DNA from: Denitratisoma sp. DHT3
GTDB taxonomy: Bacteria; Pseudomonadota; Gammaproteobacteria; Burkholderiales; Rhodocyclaceae
DNA length: 64,000 nt
NCBI RefSeq assembly: GCF_007833355.1
Contig: NZ_CP020914.1
Coordinates: forward strand, 1,722,047 to 1,786,046
Direction: 5' to 3'
The notes under the pieces were generated by a model that worked only from the letters and a program-made list of their open reading frames with translations, was not told the origin of the DNA and made no database searches. Position numbers and translations under genes: made by a program. This document shows positions 48,378 through 59,006 of the stretch, one piece after another; positions within the stretch are counted from its first letter, which is position 1; each line of letters begins with the position of its first letter.

Positions 48378-50756
48378 TCAGCGCCGCAGTTCGGCGCCAC
48401 AATGCCGTTCCGCCGTCAGCACCAGGGCCGCGACGATTTTTTCAACTTCCAGATCTTCAAGCGTCCGTTGAGTATCTTGCATAACTATCCGGAACGCAAG
48501 GCTTTTCCTGTCTTCGGCGACCCCCTTGCCTTGATACACATCGAATAGCTGGATGTCCCGAACCAGGGGATTCGCCTCCGTCCGCAGAGCTTCGAGCAGC
48601 CCCTGCCACGATTGATGCTGATCGACGATCAGCGCCAGATCGCGAACGACGGCGGGATAACGCGACACTTCGGCATAGGCCGGCAACGGCTGCGCAAGCA
48701 GATCGTCGAGTTCCAGTTCGAACACCACCGGTGCGGTTCCCAATTCGTATTTCTGCACCCAGCTGGGATGGATCTCGCCCAGGATGCCGACCTGACGGTC
48801 CTCGAGGCAGACGGCTGCCGCTCGTCCTGGATGCAATGCCGGATGGAGAATCCTTTCAAAGCGCAAGGCGCGGCCCGGATACAGGGATTCCACGTCGGCC
48901 TTCAGGTCGAAGAAATCGACCGGCCGTGCCGCCACGCCCCACTGTTCCACCAATGCCGAGCCGGAGGCCAGCGCCGCCAGCCGCAGCGGCTGGCGGAAAC
49001 CGGAGACCGGCGCCCCGCCGGCGTCGCGCATGAAACAGCGCCCCAGTTCGAACACCCTGACTCGCGGTTGCTGGCGCTTCAAGTTGGTGGCAAGCACATT
49101 GATCAGGCTGCCGATCAGACTGCTGCGCATCACGCTCATCTGGCTGGCGATCGGATTGGCCAGGGCGATCGGCGCTTGATTGGCGCAGAAATCGGCCTCC
49201 CAGGCAGCTTCGACGAAACTGAAGTTGACCGTTTCCTGATATCCGCGCGCGGCCAGCAGGCGACGCAGTTGCATCGGCGTGCGGCGATCCTCCGGCAACG
49301 GCATCATGGTCACCAACCCGGTGGGCGGATACGCCGGAATGTTGTCGTATCCATGCAGCCGGGCCAACTCCTCGATCAGATCCTCCTCGATCGTCATGTC
49401 GAAACGATGCGGAGGCGGCGTAACGAGAAACTCGTCACCCTGCTGCTGGAAATCGAACCCGAGCCCGCCGAGCAGTTGTGCGATCTGCGGTGCGCTGAAC
49501 GGCACGCCCAGCACCTTGCTGGCACGGGCGGCCCGCAGGCGCACCGGCCGGCACTCGGGCAAGTGGCTGACGTCGACGGCTTCGACGACGGGTCCGGCTT
49601 GCCCGCAGCAGATCTCGATGATCAGTTGCGAGGCCCGCTCCAGTGCGCGGCGCTGCAACTGGGAATCGACGCCCCGCTCGAAGCGGAAGGAAGAGTCGGA
49701 AGAAAACCCCAGCGCCCGCGCCTTGCCGGCGATCGCATCAGGCGCGAAAAAGGCGGATTCGAGGAAGATGTCTCGGGTCGCTGCGGTCACGCCGGAAAGT
49801 TCGCCGCCCATGATGCCGCCCAGCGCCAGCGCGGCAGCCTGGTCGGCGATCAGCACGGCATCGGCGGGCGGCGTGATGGTCTGGCCGTTCAGTAGTTGCA
49901 GCTGCTCTCCCGCGGCCGGCAGGCGCACGCGAATCGCCCCTTCCAGCTTGGCGTCGTCGAAAGCGTGCAGGGGCTGCCCCAGTTCCAGCATCACGTAATT
50001 GGTGACATCGACGACCGCCGAGATGGAGCGGATCCCGCAGCGCTCCAGGCGCTGCCGCATCCAGTCCGGCGTCGGAGCCGCGGCGTTCACGCCGCGCACC
50101 AGTCGTCCGCAATAGCGCGGACAGGCGGCAGGTGCCTCGATGATCACTTCGCGCACGGCATCGATGGCGGGACTGACCGTGACTTCGTCCGGTGCGTACA
50201 GCGGCGCCCCGGTGAGGGCGGCGACCTCGCGGGCAATACCCAACAGGGAAAGACAGTCCGCCCGGTTGGGGGTCAGCTTCAAGGTGATCAGTTGATCATC
50301 CAACGTCAGGTACTTGCGGATGCTGGTCCCGACGGGTGCATCCTGCGGCAGCACCAGCAATCCGGAGGCATCTTCGGCGATTCCGAGTTCCTTGGCCGAG
50401 CAGAGCATCCCGCTGCTTTCGATACCGCGCACCTTGGCTTTCCTGATCTCGATGCCGGGCAGGCGCGCGCCGACCAGGGCGCAAGGCACCACCAGACCAG
50501 GCGCCGCATTGGGCGCGCCGCAGACGATGCGCAGCACGCCGTGCTCGCCCGTATCCACCTGGCACACCTGCAACCGGTCGGCATCCGGATGCTTCTCGCA
50601 GGAAACGATGCGGGCCACCACCACATGGTCGAAAGCCGGTGCCACCGGGTGCATTTCCTCGACTTCGAGACCGGCCATGGTCAGGGTGTGCGCCAGTTGC
50701 TCGCTGTCGAGCGGGGGATTGCAGAGGCTGCGCAGCCAGGATTCCGAGAATTGCAT
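48378..50756 (-). CDS. pheT: phenylalanine-tRNA ligase beta subunit
   Basis: This 792-residue subunit has the N-terminal tRNA-binding EMAP-like domain (about 40-150), the B3/B4 editing domain, B5, the catalytic-like core and the C-terminal FDX anticodon-binding domain (SRYPAVVRDLALIVD, about 700-790). Length is normal for the bacterial family. It follows pheS after 2 bases. Confidence 0.97.
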   Translation of the reverse strand: MQFSESWLRSLCNPPLDSEQLAHTLTMAGLEVEEMHPVAPAFDHVVVARIVSCEKHPDADRLQVCQVDTGEHGVLRIVCGAPNAAPGLVVPCALVGARLPGIEIRKAKVRGIESSGMLCSAKELGIAEDASGLLVLPQDAPVGTSIRKYLTLDDQLITLKLTPNRADCLSLLGIAREVAALTGAPLYAPDEVTVSPAIDAVREVIIEAPAACPRYCGRLVRGVNAAAPTPDWMRQRLERCGIRSISAVVDVTNYVMLELGQPLHAFDDAKLEGAIRVRLPAAGEQLQLLNGQTITPPADAVLIADQAAALALGGIMGGELSGVTAATRDIFLESAFFAPDAIAGKARALGFSSDSSFRFERGVDSQLQRRALERASQLIIEICCGQAGPVVEAVDVSHLPECRPVRLRAARASKVLGVPFSAPQIAQLLGGLGFDFQQQGDEFLVTPPPHRFDMTIEEDLIEELARLHGYDNIPAYPPTGLVTMMPLPEDRRTPMQLRRLLAARGYQETVNFSFVEAAWEADFCANQAPIALANPIASQMSVMRSSLIGSLINVLATNLKRQQPRVRVFELGRCFMRDAGGAPVSGFRQPLRLAALASGSALVEQWGVAARPVDFFDLKADVESLYPGRALRFERILHPALHPGRAAAVCLEDRQVGILGEIHPSWVQKYELGTAPVVFELELDDLLAQPLPAYAEVSRYPAVVRDLALIVDQHQSWQGLLEALRTEANPLVRDIQLFDVYQGKGVAEDRKSLAFRIVMQDTQRTLEDLEVEKIVAALVLTAERHCGAELRR

Positions 50757-50758
50757 GA

Positions 50759-51817
<1,059 letters not shown>

Positions 51818-51819
51818 TC

Positions 51820-51852
51820 AAAAAAGAAGGGAGGCACTCGGCCTCCCTCTTC
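51820..51852 (-). terminator. attenuator-like terminator between rplT and pheS
   Basis: On the minus strand a stem GAAGAGGGAGGC/GCCTCCCTTC (51841-51852 with 51826-51835, two extra bases on one side) and loop CGAGT are followed by TTTTTT. It sits in the 63 bp between rplT and pheS, where enterobacteria have the pheST attenuator. I see no Phe-rich leader peptide, so the control may differ. Confidence 0.75.
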
Positions 51853-51868
51853 TTCGCAACGATTACGC

Positions 51869-52228
51869 TTATGCGCCGAGTTGGGCCTTGGCCTGATTCG
51901 CCAGGGCGGCAAACGCCGGCTTGTCGAACACGGCCAGATCGGCGAGCACCTTGCGGTCCACCTCGATCTTGGCCTTCCTCAGTCCGTTCATCAGGGTACT
52001 GTACTTCAGGCCCAGTTCCCGTGCGCCGGCGTTGATCCGGACGATCCACAGGGCGCGGAACTGACGCTTGCGCTGACGACGGTCGCGGTAGGCATACTGC
52101 CCCGCCTTCATCACCGCTTCCTTGGCGATCCGGTAAACCGTGCTGCGGCGACCGCGATACCCCTTGGCCTGGGCCAGGATCTTCTTGTGGCGCGCGCGCG
52201 CCGTTACACCACGCTTGACTCGTGACAT
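51869..52228 (-). CDS. rplT: 50S ribosomal protein L20
   Basis: This 119-residue L20 (bL20) has the basic N-terminus [17 protein letters not shown] and the conserved [19 protein letters not shown]20 is needed early in 50S assembly and represses its own operon in many bacteria. It lies 12 bp after rpmI. Confidence 0.98.
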   Translation of the reverse strand: MSRVKRGVTARARHKKILAQAKGYRGRRSTVYRIAKEAVMKAGQYAYRDRRQRKRQFRALWIVRINAGARELGLKYSTLMNGLRKAKIEVDRKVLADLAVFDKPAFAALANQAKAQLGA

Positions 52229-52240
52229 GACGATTTCTCC

Positions 52241-52438
52241 TTAGGCGTAGGGCATCATGGCGCGGACCAGCTTCACGTCGGAAGCGTGAACTTCCGTCAT
52301 TCCGCGCAGCTGGCGCTTGGCCTTGGTGGTTTTCTTGGTCAGGATGTGGCGCTTGAACGCCTGCGAGCGCTTGACGCTGCCGCTGGCGCGGATTTTGAAC
52401 CGCTTGGCTGCGCCGCTCTTGGTTTTCATCTTCGGCAT
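52241..52438 (-). CDS. rpmI: 50S ribosomal protein L35
   Basis: This 65-residue L35 (bL35) starts [15 protein letters not shown] and has [25 protein letters not shown] precedes the ATG. The 115 bp between infC and rpmI contain a small hairpin (GACAC/GTGTC near 52455-52473) and may hold an L20 repression site. That role is a guess. Confidence 0.98.
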   Translation of the reverse strand: MPKMKTKSGAAKRFKIRASGSVKRSQAFKRHILTKKTTKAKRQLRGMTEVHASDVKLVRAMMPYA

Positions 52439-52553
52439 CGAAGATCTCCTTTTGACACGGTACCAGGTGTCCCCCACCTCGGAGGCGCTTGATGACCTGC
52501 AACCGCTTGTACTCCCTACCGCCCGAACAAAGGGCGACAGGGAAATCCTGTGA

Positions 52554-53081
52554 CTACTTGGCCTGCTTCTTGTGGGGCGCCAGCACCATGATCAGCTGAC
52601 GGCCTTCCATCTTGGGGAACTGCTCAACCACCCCAATCGCATCGATATCGGCCTTGATCCGCTCCAGCATCCGCATGCCGATTTCCTGGTGCGCCATTTC
52701 GCGCCCCCGGAAGCGCAAGGTAATTTTCGCCTTGTCGCCTTCCTGCAGAAATTTCGTCACGTTGCGCAGCTTGATCTGGTAGTCGTTCTCGTCGGTCCCT
52801 GGACGAAACTTCACTTCCTTGACCTGAACCTGCTTCTGCTTCAGCTTGGCCTCATGGGCACGCTTGGATTCCTGGTACTTGAACTTCCCGAAATCCATGA
52901 TCCGGCATACCGGTGGCTGGGCCAGGGGAGCAATCTCCACCAGATCCAACTCCGCCTCGTCGGCCATTGCCAGTGCCTGACGAATAGGGACGATACCAAG
53001 CTGCTCACCGCCATCCCCAACCAGACGCACTTCGGGGGCAGTGATTTCATCGTTGACGCGTTGCGTCTTATCCTGGGCGAT
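52554..53081 (-). CDS. infC: translation initiation factor IF-3 with AUC start codon
   Basis: This 175-residue IF-3 prevents premature subunit joining and proofreads start codons. The conserved N-terminus [20 protein letters not shown] lies upstream of the first ATG/GTG frame start, so translation should begin at ATC 53081, 9 bases after GGAG. An abnormal start codon (AUU in E. coli) lets IF-3 repress its own mRNA. The domains [16 protein letters not shown] and [12 protein letters not shown] are normal. Confidence 0.93.
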   Translation of the reverse strand: MAQDKTQRVNDEITAPEVRLVGDGGEQLGIVPIRQALAMADEAELDLVEIAPLAQPPVCRIMDFGKFKYQESKRAHEAKLKQKQVQVKEVKFRPGTDENDYQIKLRNVTKFLQEGDKAKITLRFRGREMAHQEIGMRMLERIKADIDAIGVVEQFPKMEGRQLIMVLAPHKKQAK

Positions 53082-53116
53082 GGTTCAGATCTCCAAAAAT
53101 TTTAAAAATCAAGCCG

Positions 53117-55024
53117 CTACGCCCGGCTGCATTTTTCCTGCAGCAGGCGCTCCACCAAAGCTTCGGGAGACATTTGCCCGAGATCCTGGTTGCCCCGGGC
53201 GCGGACGGCGACCAACTCCGCAGCCTTCTCCTTGTCGCCGACGACGACGAGATAAGGCCGCTTCAACATGCTGTGCTCGCGGATTTTATAGTTAATCTTC
53301 TCGCTGCGCAAATCGCACTCGACCCGCAGCCCTGCTTCGCGCAGCTTTTCCGCAACACTCCGCGCATAATCCGCCTGACCTTCGGAGATGCTCATCACCA
53401 CCGCCTGAACGGGCGACAGCCAGAACGGCAGCGCTCCCGCATGGTTTTCGATCAGGATGCCGATGAAGCGTTCGAGCGAACCGAGAATGGCCCGATGCAG
53501 CATGACCGGCGTGTGACGGGCGTTGTCTTCGCCGACGTATTCAGAACCGAGGCGGCCCGGCATCGAGAAATCGACCTGCATGGTGCCGCATTGCCAGGAG
53601 CGGCCGATGGCATCCTTGATGTGGAACTCGATCTTCGGACCATAGAAGGCCCCCTCGCCCGGCAATTCGACCCACTCCAGCCCCGAGGCGCGCAGGCCGC
53701 TGCGCAGCGCCTCCTCGGCCTTGTCCCAGACCTCGTCGGAACCGACGCGGCTTTCCGGCCGCAGCGCGATCTTCACCGCCACCTCGGTGAAACCGAAGTC
53801 GCGATAGACCTTGAGTACGAGCCGGTTGAAAGCGATCACTTCGGCCTCGATCTGATCCTCGGTGCAGAAGACATGGCCGTCATCCTGGGTGAAGCCGCGC
53901 ACGCGCATCACGCCATGAAGCGCGCCCGAAGGCTCGTTGCGGTGGCAGGAGCCGAATTCGCCGTAGCGCAGCGGCAGGTCGCGATAGGAGCGCAGACCGG
54001 CATTGAATATCTGCACGTGGCCCGGACAGTTCATCGGTTTCACCGCATAGTCGCGATTCTCCGAGGCCGTCGTAAACATGTTGTCCTTGTAATGCTCCCA
54101 GTGACCGGACTTCTCCCACAGGGTACGGTCGAGGATCTGCGGGCAGCGCACCTCCTGGTAGCCATTGTCGCGATAGACCGCGCGCATGTACTGCTCGATC
54201 TCCTGCCAGACCGTCCAGCCGTGGGGGTGCCAGAACACCAATCCCGGCGCCTCTTCCTGCATGTGGAACAGATCGAGCTGCTTGCCGAGCCGGCGATGGT
54301 CGCGCTTCTCGGCTTCTTCGAGCATGTGGAGATAGGCGTCGAGCTCCTGCTTTGACGCCCAGGCCGTGCCGTAGATGCGCTGCAACTGTTCGTTCTTCGA
54401 GTCGCCACGCCAGTAGGCGCCCGCGACCTTCATCAGCTTGAATGCCTTGAGTTTGCCGGTGGACGGCACATGGGGGCCACGACAGAGATCGACGAAATCC
54501 CCCTCCCGGTACAGGGACACCTCCTCGCCGACGGGGATCGCCTCGATCAACTCCGCCTTGTAATACTCGCCCAGCGACTGGAAAAACTCGATCGCCTTTT
54601 CCCGAGGCATGACTTCCCGCGAAACCGGAATGTCACGTTTGGCCAGTTCCGCCATGTGGCGCTCGATCCTCTCCAGATCCTCCGGCGTAAATGGACGCTT
54701 GTAGGCGAAATCGTAGTAGAAGCCGTTTTCGATCACCGGCCCGATGGTCACCTGAGCGTCAGGGAAGAGTTCCTTCACCGCATAAGCCAGCAGGTGGGCG
54801 GTGGAGTGGCGGATCACCTCCAGGCCTTCGGCATCCTTGTCGGTCACAATGGCCAACTGCGCATCGGCCTCGATCAAACGGGAAGTATCCACCAACCGCC
54901 CATCGAGCCGCCCAGCCAGAGCCGCCTTGGCAAGGCCCGTTCCGATGGAGGCGGCCACGGCAGCCACGGTCACCGGACCAGAAAAATTACGCTGAGAACC
55001 ATCAGGAAGGGTGATCACCGGCAT
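53117..55024 (-). CDS. thrS: threonine-tRNA ligase
   Basis: This 635-residue class II synthetase has an N-terminal TGS domain ([16 protein letters not shown]), the editing domain with [17 protein letters not shown], and the catalytic domain with [10 protein letters not shown] and [26 protein letters not shown]-terminal anticodon-binding domain follows. ATG 55024 has TGGAG at 9 bases and the standard start. A 25-base hairpin lies just upstream (55045-55069). Confidence 0.98.
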   Translation of the reverse strand: MPVITLPDGSQRNFSGPVTVAAVAASIGTGLAKAALAGRLDGRLVDTSRLIEADAQLAIVTDKDAEGLEVIRHSTAHLLAYAVKELFPDAQVTIGPVIENGFYYDFAYKRPFTPEDLERIERHMAELAKRDIPVSREVMPREKAIEFFQSLGEYYKAELIEAIPVGEEVSLYREGDFVDLCRGPHVPSTGKLKAFKLMKVAGAYWRGDSKNEQLQRIYGTAWASKQELDAYLHMLEEAEKRDHRRLGKQLDLFHMQEEAPGLVFWHPHGWTVWQEIEQYMRAVYRDNGYQEVRCPQILDRTLWEKSGHWEHYKDNMFTTASENRDYAVKPMNCPGHVQIFNAGLRSYRDLPLRYGEFGSCHRNEPSGALHGVMRVRGFTQDDGHVFCTEDQIEAEVIAFNRLVLKVYRDFGFTEVAVKIALRPESRVGSDEVWDKAEEALRSGLRASGLEWVELPGEGAFYGPKIEFHIKDAIGRSWQCGTMQVDFSMPGRLGSEYVGEDNARHTPVMLHRAILGSLERFIGILIENHAGALPFWLSPVQAVVMSISEGQADYARSVAEKLREAGLRVECDLRSEKINYKIREHSMLKRPYLVVVGDKEKAAELVAVRARGNQDLGQMSPEALVERLLQEKCSRA

Positions 55025-55044
55025 GTTTGCCACTCCAGAAACAC

Positions 55045-55069
55045 CAACAGGGCGCGATGCGCCCTGTTG
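55045..55069 (-). promoter_or_regulatory. leader hairpin before thrS
   Basis: A perfect 11 bp stem CAACAGGGCGC/GCGCCCTGTTG with a three-base loop lies 21 bases before the thrS ATG. There is no T-run, so it is not an intrinsic terminator. It could be part of an operator for control of thrS translation, as known in principle for E. coli thrS, but the loop does not show a Thr anticodon-like triplet. Confidence 0.5.
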
Positions 55070-55208
55070 CAGGGAATCCAATCAAATAACAAGCAACCCG
55101 ATACCGCTCGTTGCTCAGCGACCGACTACCCGTCGGGGGAGGAAAATTTTATCACAGGCTAACCACCCACCGTCCAGGCGCCATGATGGCGTGCAGCGAC
55201 ACTCGCCG

Positions 55209-56258
55209 CTAGTCGGTCGCTTGCAGCGACTCCTGCGTCCTGATTTCGTGATTCAGCCACAGCAGCACACCGAAGACCACCATCGCCCCGCCCTGATGAG
55301 CGGTCCCCAAGGCGACTGGCACCGCCAGCAGCAAGGTCGTGATCCCCAAGGTGATCTGCGCCGCCAGGACGGCCAAAAGCAGGTGGCCGACCCGCTTGGC
55401 GCGGGATGAGGCGGCCGACTGCTGCAACCGCCACCAGAACCAAGGCAGAAGGAAGGCCAGTAGCCAAGCCCCCAGGCGATGATCGAACTGAACCGTCGCA
55501 ATATTGTTGAAGAAATTCAGATACCAAGGATCAATCAACCACATATCGGGCGGCACCACATATTCCCCCATCAGGGGAAAGGTGTTGTAGGCCTTGCCGG
55601 CGTGGATCCCGGCCACAAAACCGCCGGTCGCCACCATATAGAACACCAGCAACTGCAACCAGGCACCGGCACGCCGCAAACCGTTCAGCGATGAGCTCCC
55701 CGGGGCAACTTGGCGCGGCCGGATGAGGTCGAGGGCCACCCAGACCATTGAGGTAAAAATCAAGAAAGCCAGGGAGAGATGCGCCGTGAGGCGATACTGA
55801 CTGACCCGGGGATCGTCCACCAGGCCGCTTTTGACCATGTACCAGCCCATGGCCCCCTGGAGCCCCCCCAGAACGAAAATGCCGGCCAGTTTCCAGCCCA
55901 AAGGCCGGGCAATCCCCCCTTTCATCAAGAACCACAGAAAGGGAAACAGAAAGACCATGCCAATGGTGCGCCCCAGCACCCGATGCCAATACTCCCACCA
56001 GAAAATTCCCTTGAACTCATCAAGGTTCATCTGGTGATTGACCTGCTTGAACTCCGGGGTCTGCTTGTATTTATCGAACGTCGCTTCCCACTGCGCCTGA
56101 TCAAGCGGAGGTAGCGTCCCCACCAGCGGCTGCCATTCGACGATGGAAAGACCCGAATGGGTCAGTCGTGTTGCACCGCCCACAATCACGGTGAGAAAAA
56201 CCATTGCGGCGCACAAAAAAAGCCAAACAGCAATCTGACGACGGACGGTATGACTCAT
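55209..56258 (-). CDS. ctaA: haem A synthase (COX15/CtaA)
   Basis: This 349-residue membrane protein oxidises haem O to haem A. It has about eight transmembrane segments and the family motifs GATRLTHSGLSIVEW, FWWEYWHRVLGRTIG (His ligand), QFDHRLGAWLLA and GTAHQGGAMVVFG. It is transcribed away from the oxidase-like operon that starts at 56523. Its product, haem A, could serve that complex or another oxidase. Confidence 0.95.
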   Translation of the reverse strand: MSHTVRRQIAVWLFLCAAMVFLTVIVGGATRLTHSGLSIVEWQPLVGTLPPLDQAQWEATFDKYKQTPEFKQVNHQMNLDEFKGIFWWEYWHRVLGRTIGMVFLFPFLWFLMKGGIARPLGWKLAGIFVLGGLQGAMGWYMVKSGLVDDPRVSQYRLTAHLSLAFLIFTSMVWVALDLIRPRQVAPGSSSLNGLRRAGAWLQLLVFYMVATGGFVAGIHAGKAYNTFPLMGEYVVPPDMWLIDPWYLNFFNNIATVQFDHRLGAWLLAFLLPWFWWRLQQSAASSRAKRVGHLLLAVLAAQITLGITTLLLAVPVALGTAHQGGAMVVFGVLLWLNHEIRTQESLQATD

Positions 56259-56342
56259 GGGAGCGTAGCTAAAGGATGTCGGGTCGATTATAACGATCCC
56301 AAGACTCCTAACTTTTTGGATACTCGAGTACGATAGGAAAAC

Positions 56343-56385
56343 TTAATCTACATCAAGTTACTCCCCCAGCACAAACGCGTAGCAT
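56343..56385 (+). promoter_or_regulatory. FNR-like site and -10 region of the haem-copper operon
   Basis: TTAAT-CTAC-ATCAA (56343-56356) matches TTGAT-N4-ATCAA at 9 of 10 positions. TAGCAT at 56380-56385 is at the right distance for a -10 if the site is centred at -41.5, giving a start near 56391. The divergent ctaA could also be affected, as its start is about 85 bp away. Confidence 0.6.
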
Positions 56386-56522
56386 CCCCGGCGCAGGTTC
56401 CGCTGCGTCATGTTGCCACATGATGACCACCTAATTGCCGGACGAGGAAAACCCTGACGTCGACTAGGTTTTCATCCTGAAACATGGCACGCACTTCCAC
56501 CTTCAACCGACGGAGGGCCGAA

Positions 56523-56678
56523 ATGGCTGAAACCGACAACAACGAAGAACCCATCCCGGTGATGCAACAGATACTCGACAATCCATTCCTGTTGCTGTTC
56601 CTTGGCATCACAGTACCCACAGTGCTCTACATCCTGTGGGGAGTCATGGAAGTCGCAACCATACCCGTTGTCAAATGA
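56523..56678 (+). CDS. small single-helix subunit of the haem-copper complex
   Basis: This 51-residue protein has an acidic start (MAETDNNEEP) and one transmembrane helix (about 21-43, NPFLLLFLGITVPTVLYILW). It resembles subunit IIa-type small proteins that precede subunit II in ba3-type and related oxidases. ATG 56523 is chosen because GGAGGG lies 6 bases upstream; an earlier ATG (56484) has no site. It is the first gene of the operon, 27 bp before subunit II. Confidence 0.8.
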   Translation: MAETDNNEEPIPVMQQILDNPFLLLFLGITVPTVLYILWGVMEVATIPVVK

Positions 56679-56705
56679 CGGGCGCACACAACTAGGGAGT
56701 CCACA

Positions 56706-57245
56706 ATGAGCGCAATTCTGCCCCCAGCGCAACGGATCTGGTGGAAACAGCCAATCGACAAGATCGAATGGACCTGGATTCTGATTGCACTGACGTGGTC
56801 GTTGTTTATGTTCGGGATGATGGTGTACTGGCATATCAACGGCAAACAGAACCTTTCCACCGAGGTCTACAAGACGACACGGGAGATGTATGCCGCAAAG
56901 GCCGAGAAAATGGTCAGCGAATATCAGATTCGCACCGAGACTGAGCAAAACATCCCGGTCGTCAAGGTTCCCGAAGGTGGTGACGCCTACCTGATCGCCC
57001 GTCTCTGGCAATGGTGGCCCATTCTCGAGTTGGAAAAGGGCAAGACTTATCGCCTGCATCTCTCCGCGATGGACTATCAACACGGCTTCTCGCTGCAACC
57101 GGTGAACATCAACATCCAGGTATTGCCGGGGTATGACCACGTAGTGAAGATCACTCCGAACAAGGAGGGCGTGTATTCCATCGTCTGTAACGAGTACTGC
57201 GGCATCGGGCACCACACGATGCTTGGCCGTATTTATGTGAAATAG
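56706..57245 (+). CDS. haem-copper complex subunit II with CuA centre
   Basis: This 179-residue protein has one transmembrane helix (about 23-43) and a periplasmic cupredoxin domain. The CuA ligands are complete: His126 (DYQHGFS), Cys161, Glu163, Cys165, His169 and Met172 (CNEYCGIGHHTM). It would take electrons from a periplasmic cytochrome c or copper protein. It is shorter than aa3-type subunit II and more like the ba3/NorY form. It is followed by subunit I after 13 bp. Confidence 0.92.
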   Translation: MSAILPPAQRIWWKQPIDKIEWTWILIALTWSLFMFGMMVYWHINGKQNLSTEVYKTTREMYAAKAEKMVSEYQIRTETEQNIPVVKVPEGGDAYLIARLWQWWPILELEKGKTYRLHLSAMDYQHGFSLQPVNINIQVLPGYDHVVKITPNKEGVYSIVCNEYCGIGHHTMLGRIYVK

Positions 57246-57258
57246 GGAGCGAGAAAAT

Positions 57259-58956
57259 ATGGCTACCACTTACCGGATCTGCCCCCGCACCGGGTTGCAG
57301 TTCGACACCAAGGCCGAGAAGCTCATGCGCTGGAACGCCGTGGCCGGCGTTCTGGCGCTGCTGGTCGGCGGCATCACCGCATTGCTGGTGATCCTCACCC
57401 GCTGGCCTGCGGTCAAACTGCTGCCGGCGGATCAGTTCTACATGATCCTGACCGCCCACGGCGTCGACATGCTGATCGTCTGGATCATTTTCTTCGAGGT
57501 CGCGGTGCTCTACTTCGCCTCGTCAACCTTGCTACGCTGTCGACTTGCGACACCAACATTGGGTTGGGTCGCATTCTGGCTGATGGTGGTGGGTGCGATC
57601 GTCGCCAACGTCGCCATCTTCGGCGGCGAATCCAGCGTGATGATGACCTCCTACGCACCGATGCAGGCCAAGCCCCATTTCTACCTGGGTCTGATCCTGT
57701 TCGCCGTCGGCGCCCTGGTCAGCTGCTTCATCTTCCTGGGTACCCTGGTCGTGGCCAAGGCCGAGAAGACCTATGACGGCTCGATTCCGCTGGTCACCTT
57801 CGGCGCCCTGACCGCCTGCATCATCGCCATCTTCACCATCGCTTCCGGCGCCATCATCCTGATCCCGACCTTCCTCTGGTCCGTCGGCTACATCAAGGAA
57901 ATCGATCCCCAGATGTATCGGATTCTCTGGTGGGGCATGGGCCACAGCTCGCAGCAGATCAACGTCTCCGCCCACGTGGCGATCTGGTACCTGATCGCGG
58001 CCGTGGTATTCGGCGCCAAGCCCCTGTCGGAAAAGGTGAGCCGTTCCGCCTACTTCCTCTACATCCTGTTCCTGCAACTGGCCTCCGCCCACCACCTGCT
58101 GTCCGATCCGGGCCTGGGCAGCGAATGGAAAGTGCTGAACACCTCCTACTTCATGTACTTCGCGGTGATGGCTTCCATGATCCACGGCTTCACCGTGCCG
58201 GGCGCCATCGAAGCCGCCCAGCGCAAGAAGGGCTTCACCAAGGGCATGTTCGAATGGCTGCGCAAGGCGCCCTGGGGCAACCCGGTCTTCTCCGGCATGT
58301 TCATCTCCCTGGTGGTGTTCGGCTTCATCGGCGGCATCTCCGGCGTGGTGCTGGGGACCGAGCAGATCAACATGCTGATGCACAACACCTTCTACGTGCC
58401 GGGCCACTTCCACTCCACCGTGGCGGGCGGTACCACCCTGGCCTTCATGGCCCTGACCTACCTCCTGGTTCCCGTGTTGTTCAAGCGTGAAATCATCATG
58501 CCGGGTGCCGCCAAGATTCAACCCTACCTGTTCGGTATCGGCATGGCGGCCACCTCCCTGGTCATGATGGGTGCCGGCACCCTGGGCGTCTCCCGGCGGC
58601 ACTGGGACATGGCCTTCTCCGGCGCGCCGTTCCAGTATGAGTGGCCGGGTTCCGCCTACCTGATGATGGGTCTGACCGGCGTCTTCGGCCTGATCACCGT
58701 CATCGGCGGCGCCCTGTGGATCCTGATCGTGGTCGGCTCCCTGCTGTTCGGCAAGAAGCTGGAGGAAGGCACCGTCAGCGCCAAGCGCACGCCCTTTGCG
58801 CCCGATACCGTCGCCAGCAGCGTCTCCTCCACGGGCAACGCCGATCATGTGGCAGTGCCCGGTACCATGGCTCTGGCCGGCCTGCTTCTGACGGCCTTCG
58901 TCCTCTACTACTTTGTCAACTGGAAGTACTTGTCCGAGGTCTGGCAACTCGGTTAA
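57259..58956 (+). CDS. haem-copper oxidase superfamily subunit I without active-site Tyr; candidate nitric oxide reductase
   Basis: This 565-residue protein has about 12-13 transmembrane helices. The metal ligands are present: His67 and His385 (low-spin haem), His383 (high-spin haem), His229 and His278-His279 (CuB). In oxygen reductases the His of helix VI is followed at +4 by a Tyr that is cross-linked to it; here it reads GHSSQQ, so position +4 is Gln233. Loss of this Tyr is the hallmark of NO-reducing members of the superfamily. The CuA subunit and the SCO and CtaB genes recall the sNOR (norSY-senC) type clusters of nitrifiers. Oxygen reduction cannot be ruled out. Confidence 0.85.
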   Translation: MATTYRICPRTGLQFDTKAEKLMRWNAVAGVLALLVGGITALLVILTRWPAVKLLPADQFYMILTAHGVDMLIVWIIFFEVAVLYFASSTLLRCRLATPTLGWVAFWLMVVGAIVANVAIFGGESSVMMTSYAPMQAKPHFYLGLILFAVGALVSCFIFLGTLVVAKAEKTYDGSIPLVTFGALTACIIAIFTIASGAIILIPTFLWSVGYIKEIDPQMYRILWWGMGHSSQQINVSAHVAIWYLIAAVVFGAKPLSEKVSRSAYFLYILFLQLASAHHLLSDPGLGSEWKVLNTSYFMYFAVMASMIHGFTVPGAIEAAQRKKGFTKGMFEWLRKAPWGNPVFSGMFISLVVFGFIGGISGVVLGTEQINMLMHNTFYVPGHFHSTVAGGTTLAFMALTYLLVPVLFKREIIMPGAAKIQPYLFGIGMAATSLVMMGAGTLGVSRRHWDMAFSGAPFQYEWPGSAYLMMGLTGVFGLITVIGGALWILIVVGSLLFGKKLEEGTVSAKRTPFAPDTVASSVSSTGNADHVAVPGTMALAGLLLTAFVLYYFVNWKYLSEVWQLG

Positions 58957-58965
58957 TAATGGAGT

Positions 58966-58994
58966 CCTCGCGACCCGACCCCCGGGTCGCGAGG
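58966..58994 (+). other. hairpin between subunit I and ctaB
   Basis: A perfect 12 bp stem CCTCGCGACCCG/CGGGTCGCGAGG with a five-base loop lies directly after the subunit I stop. A CTTTC sequence follows, not a T-run. It may stabilise the upstream mRNA or partly attenuate the downstream genes. Confidence 0.65.
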
Positions 58995-59006
58995 CTTTCA
59001 AAGTCC

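Noticed and set aside
57532..59001. Minus-strand open frame of 489 codons across the haem-copper subunit I
   Set aside because: It is the shadow of subunit I; Gly/Asp/His-rich with no domain.
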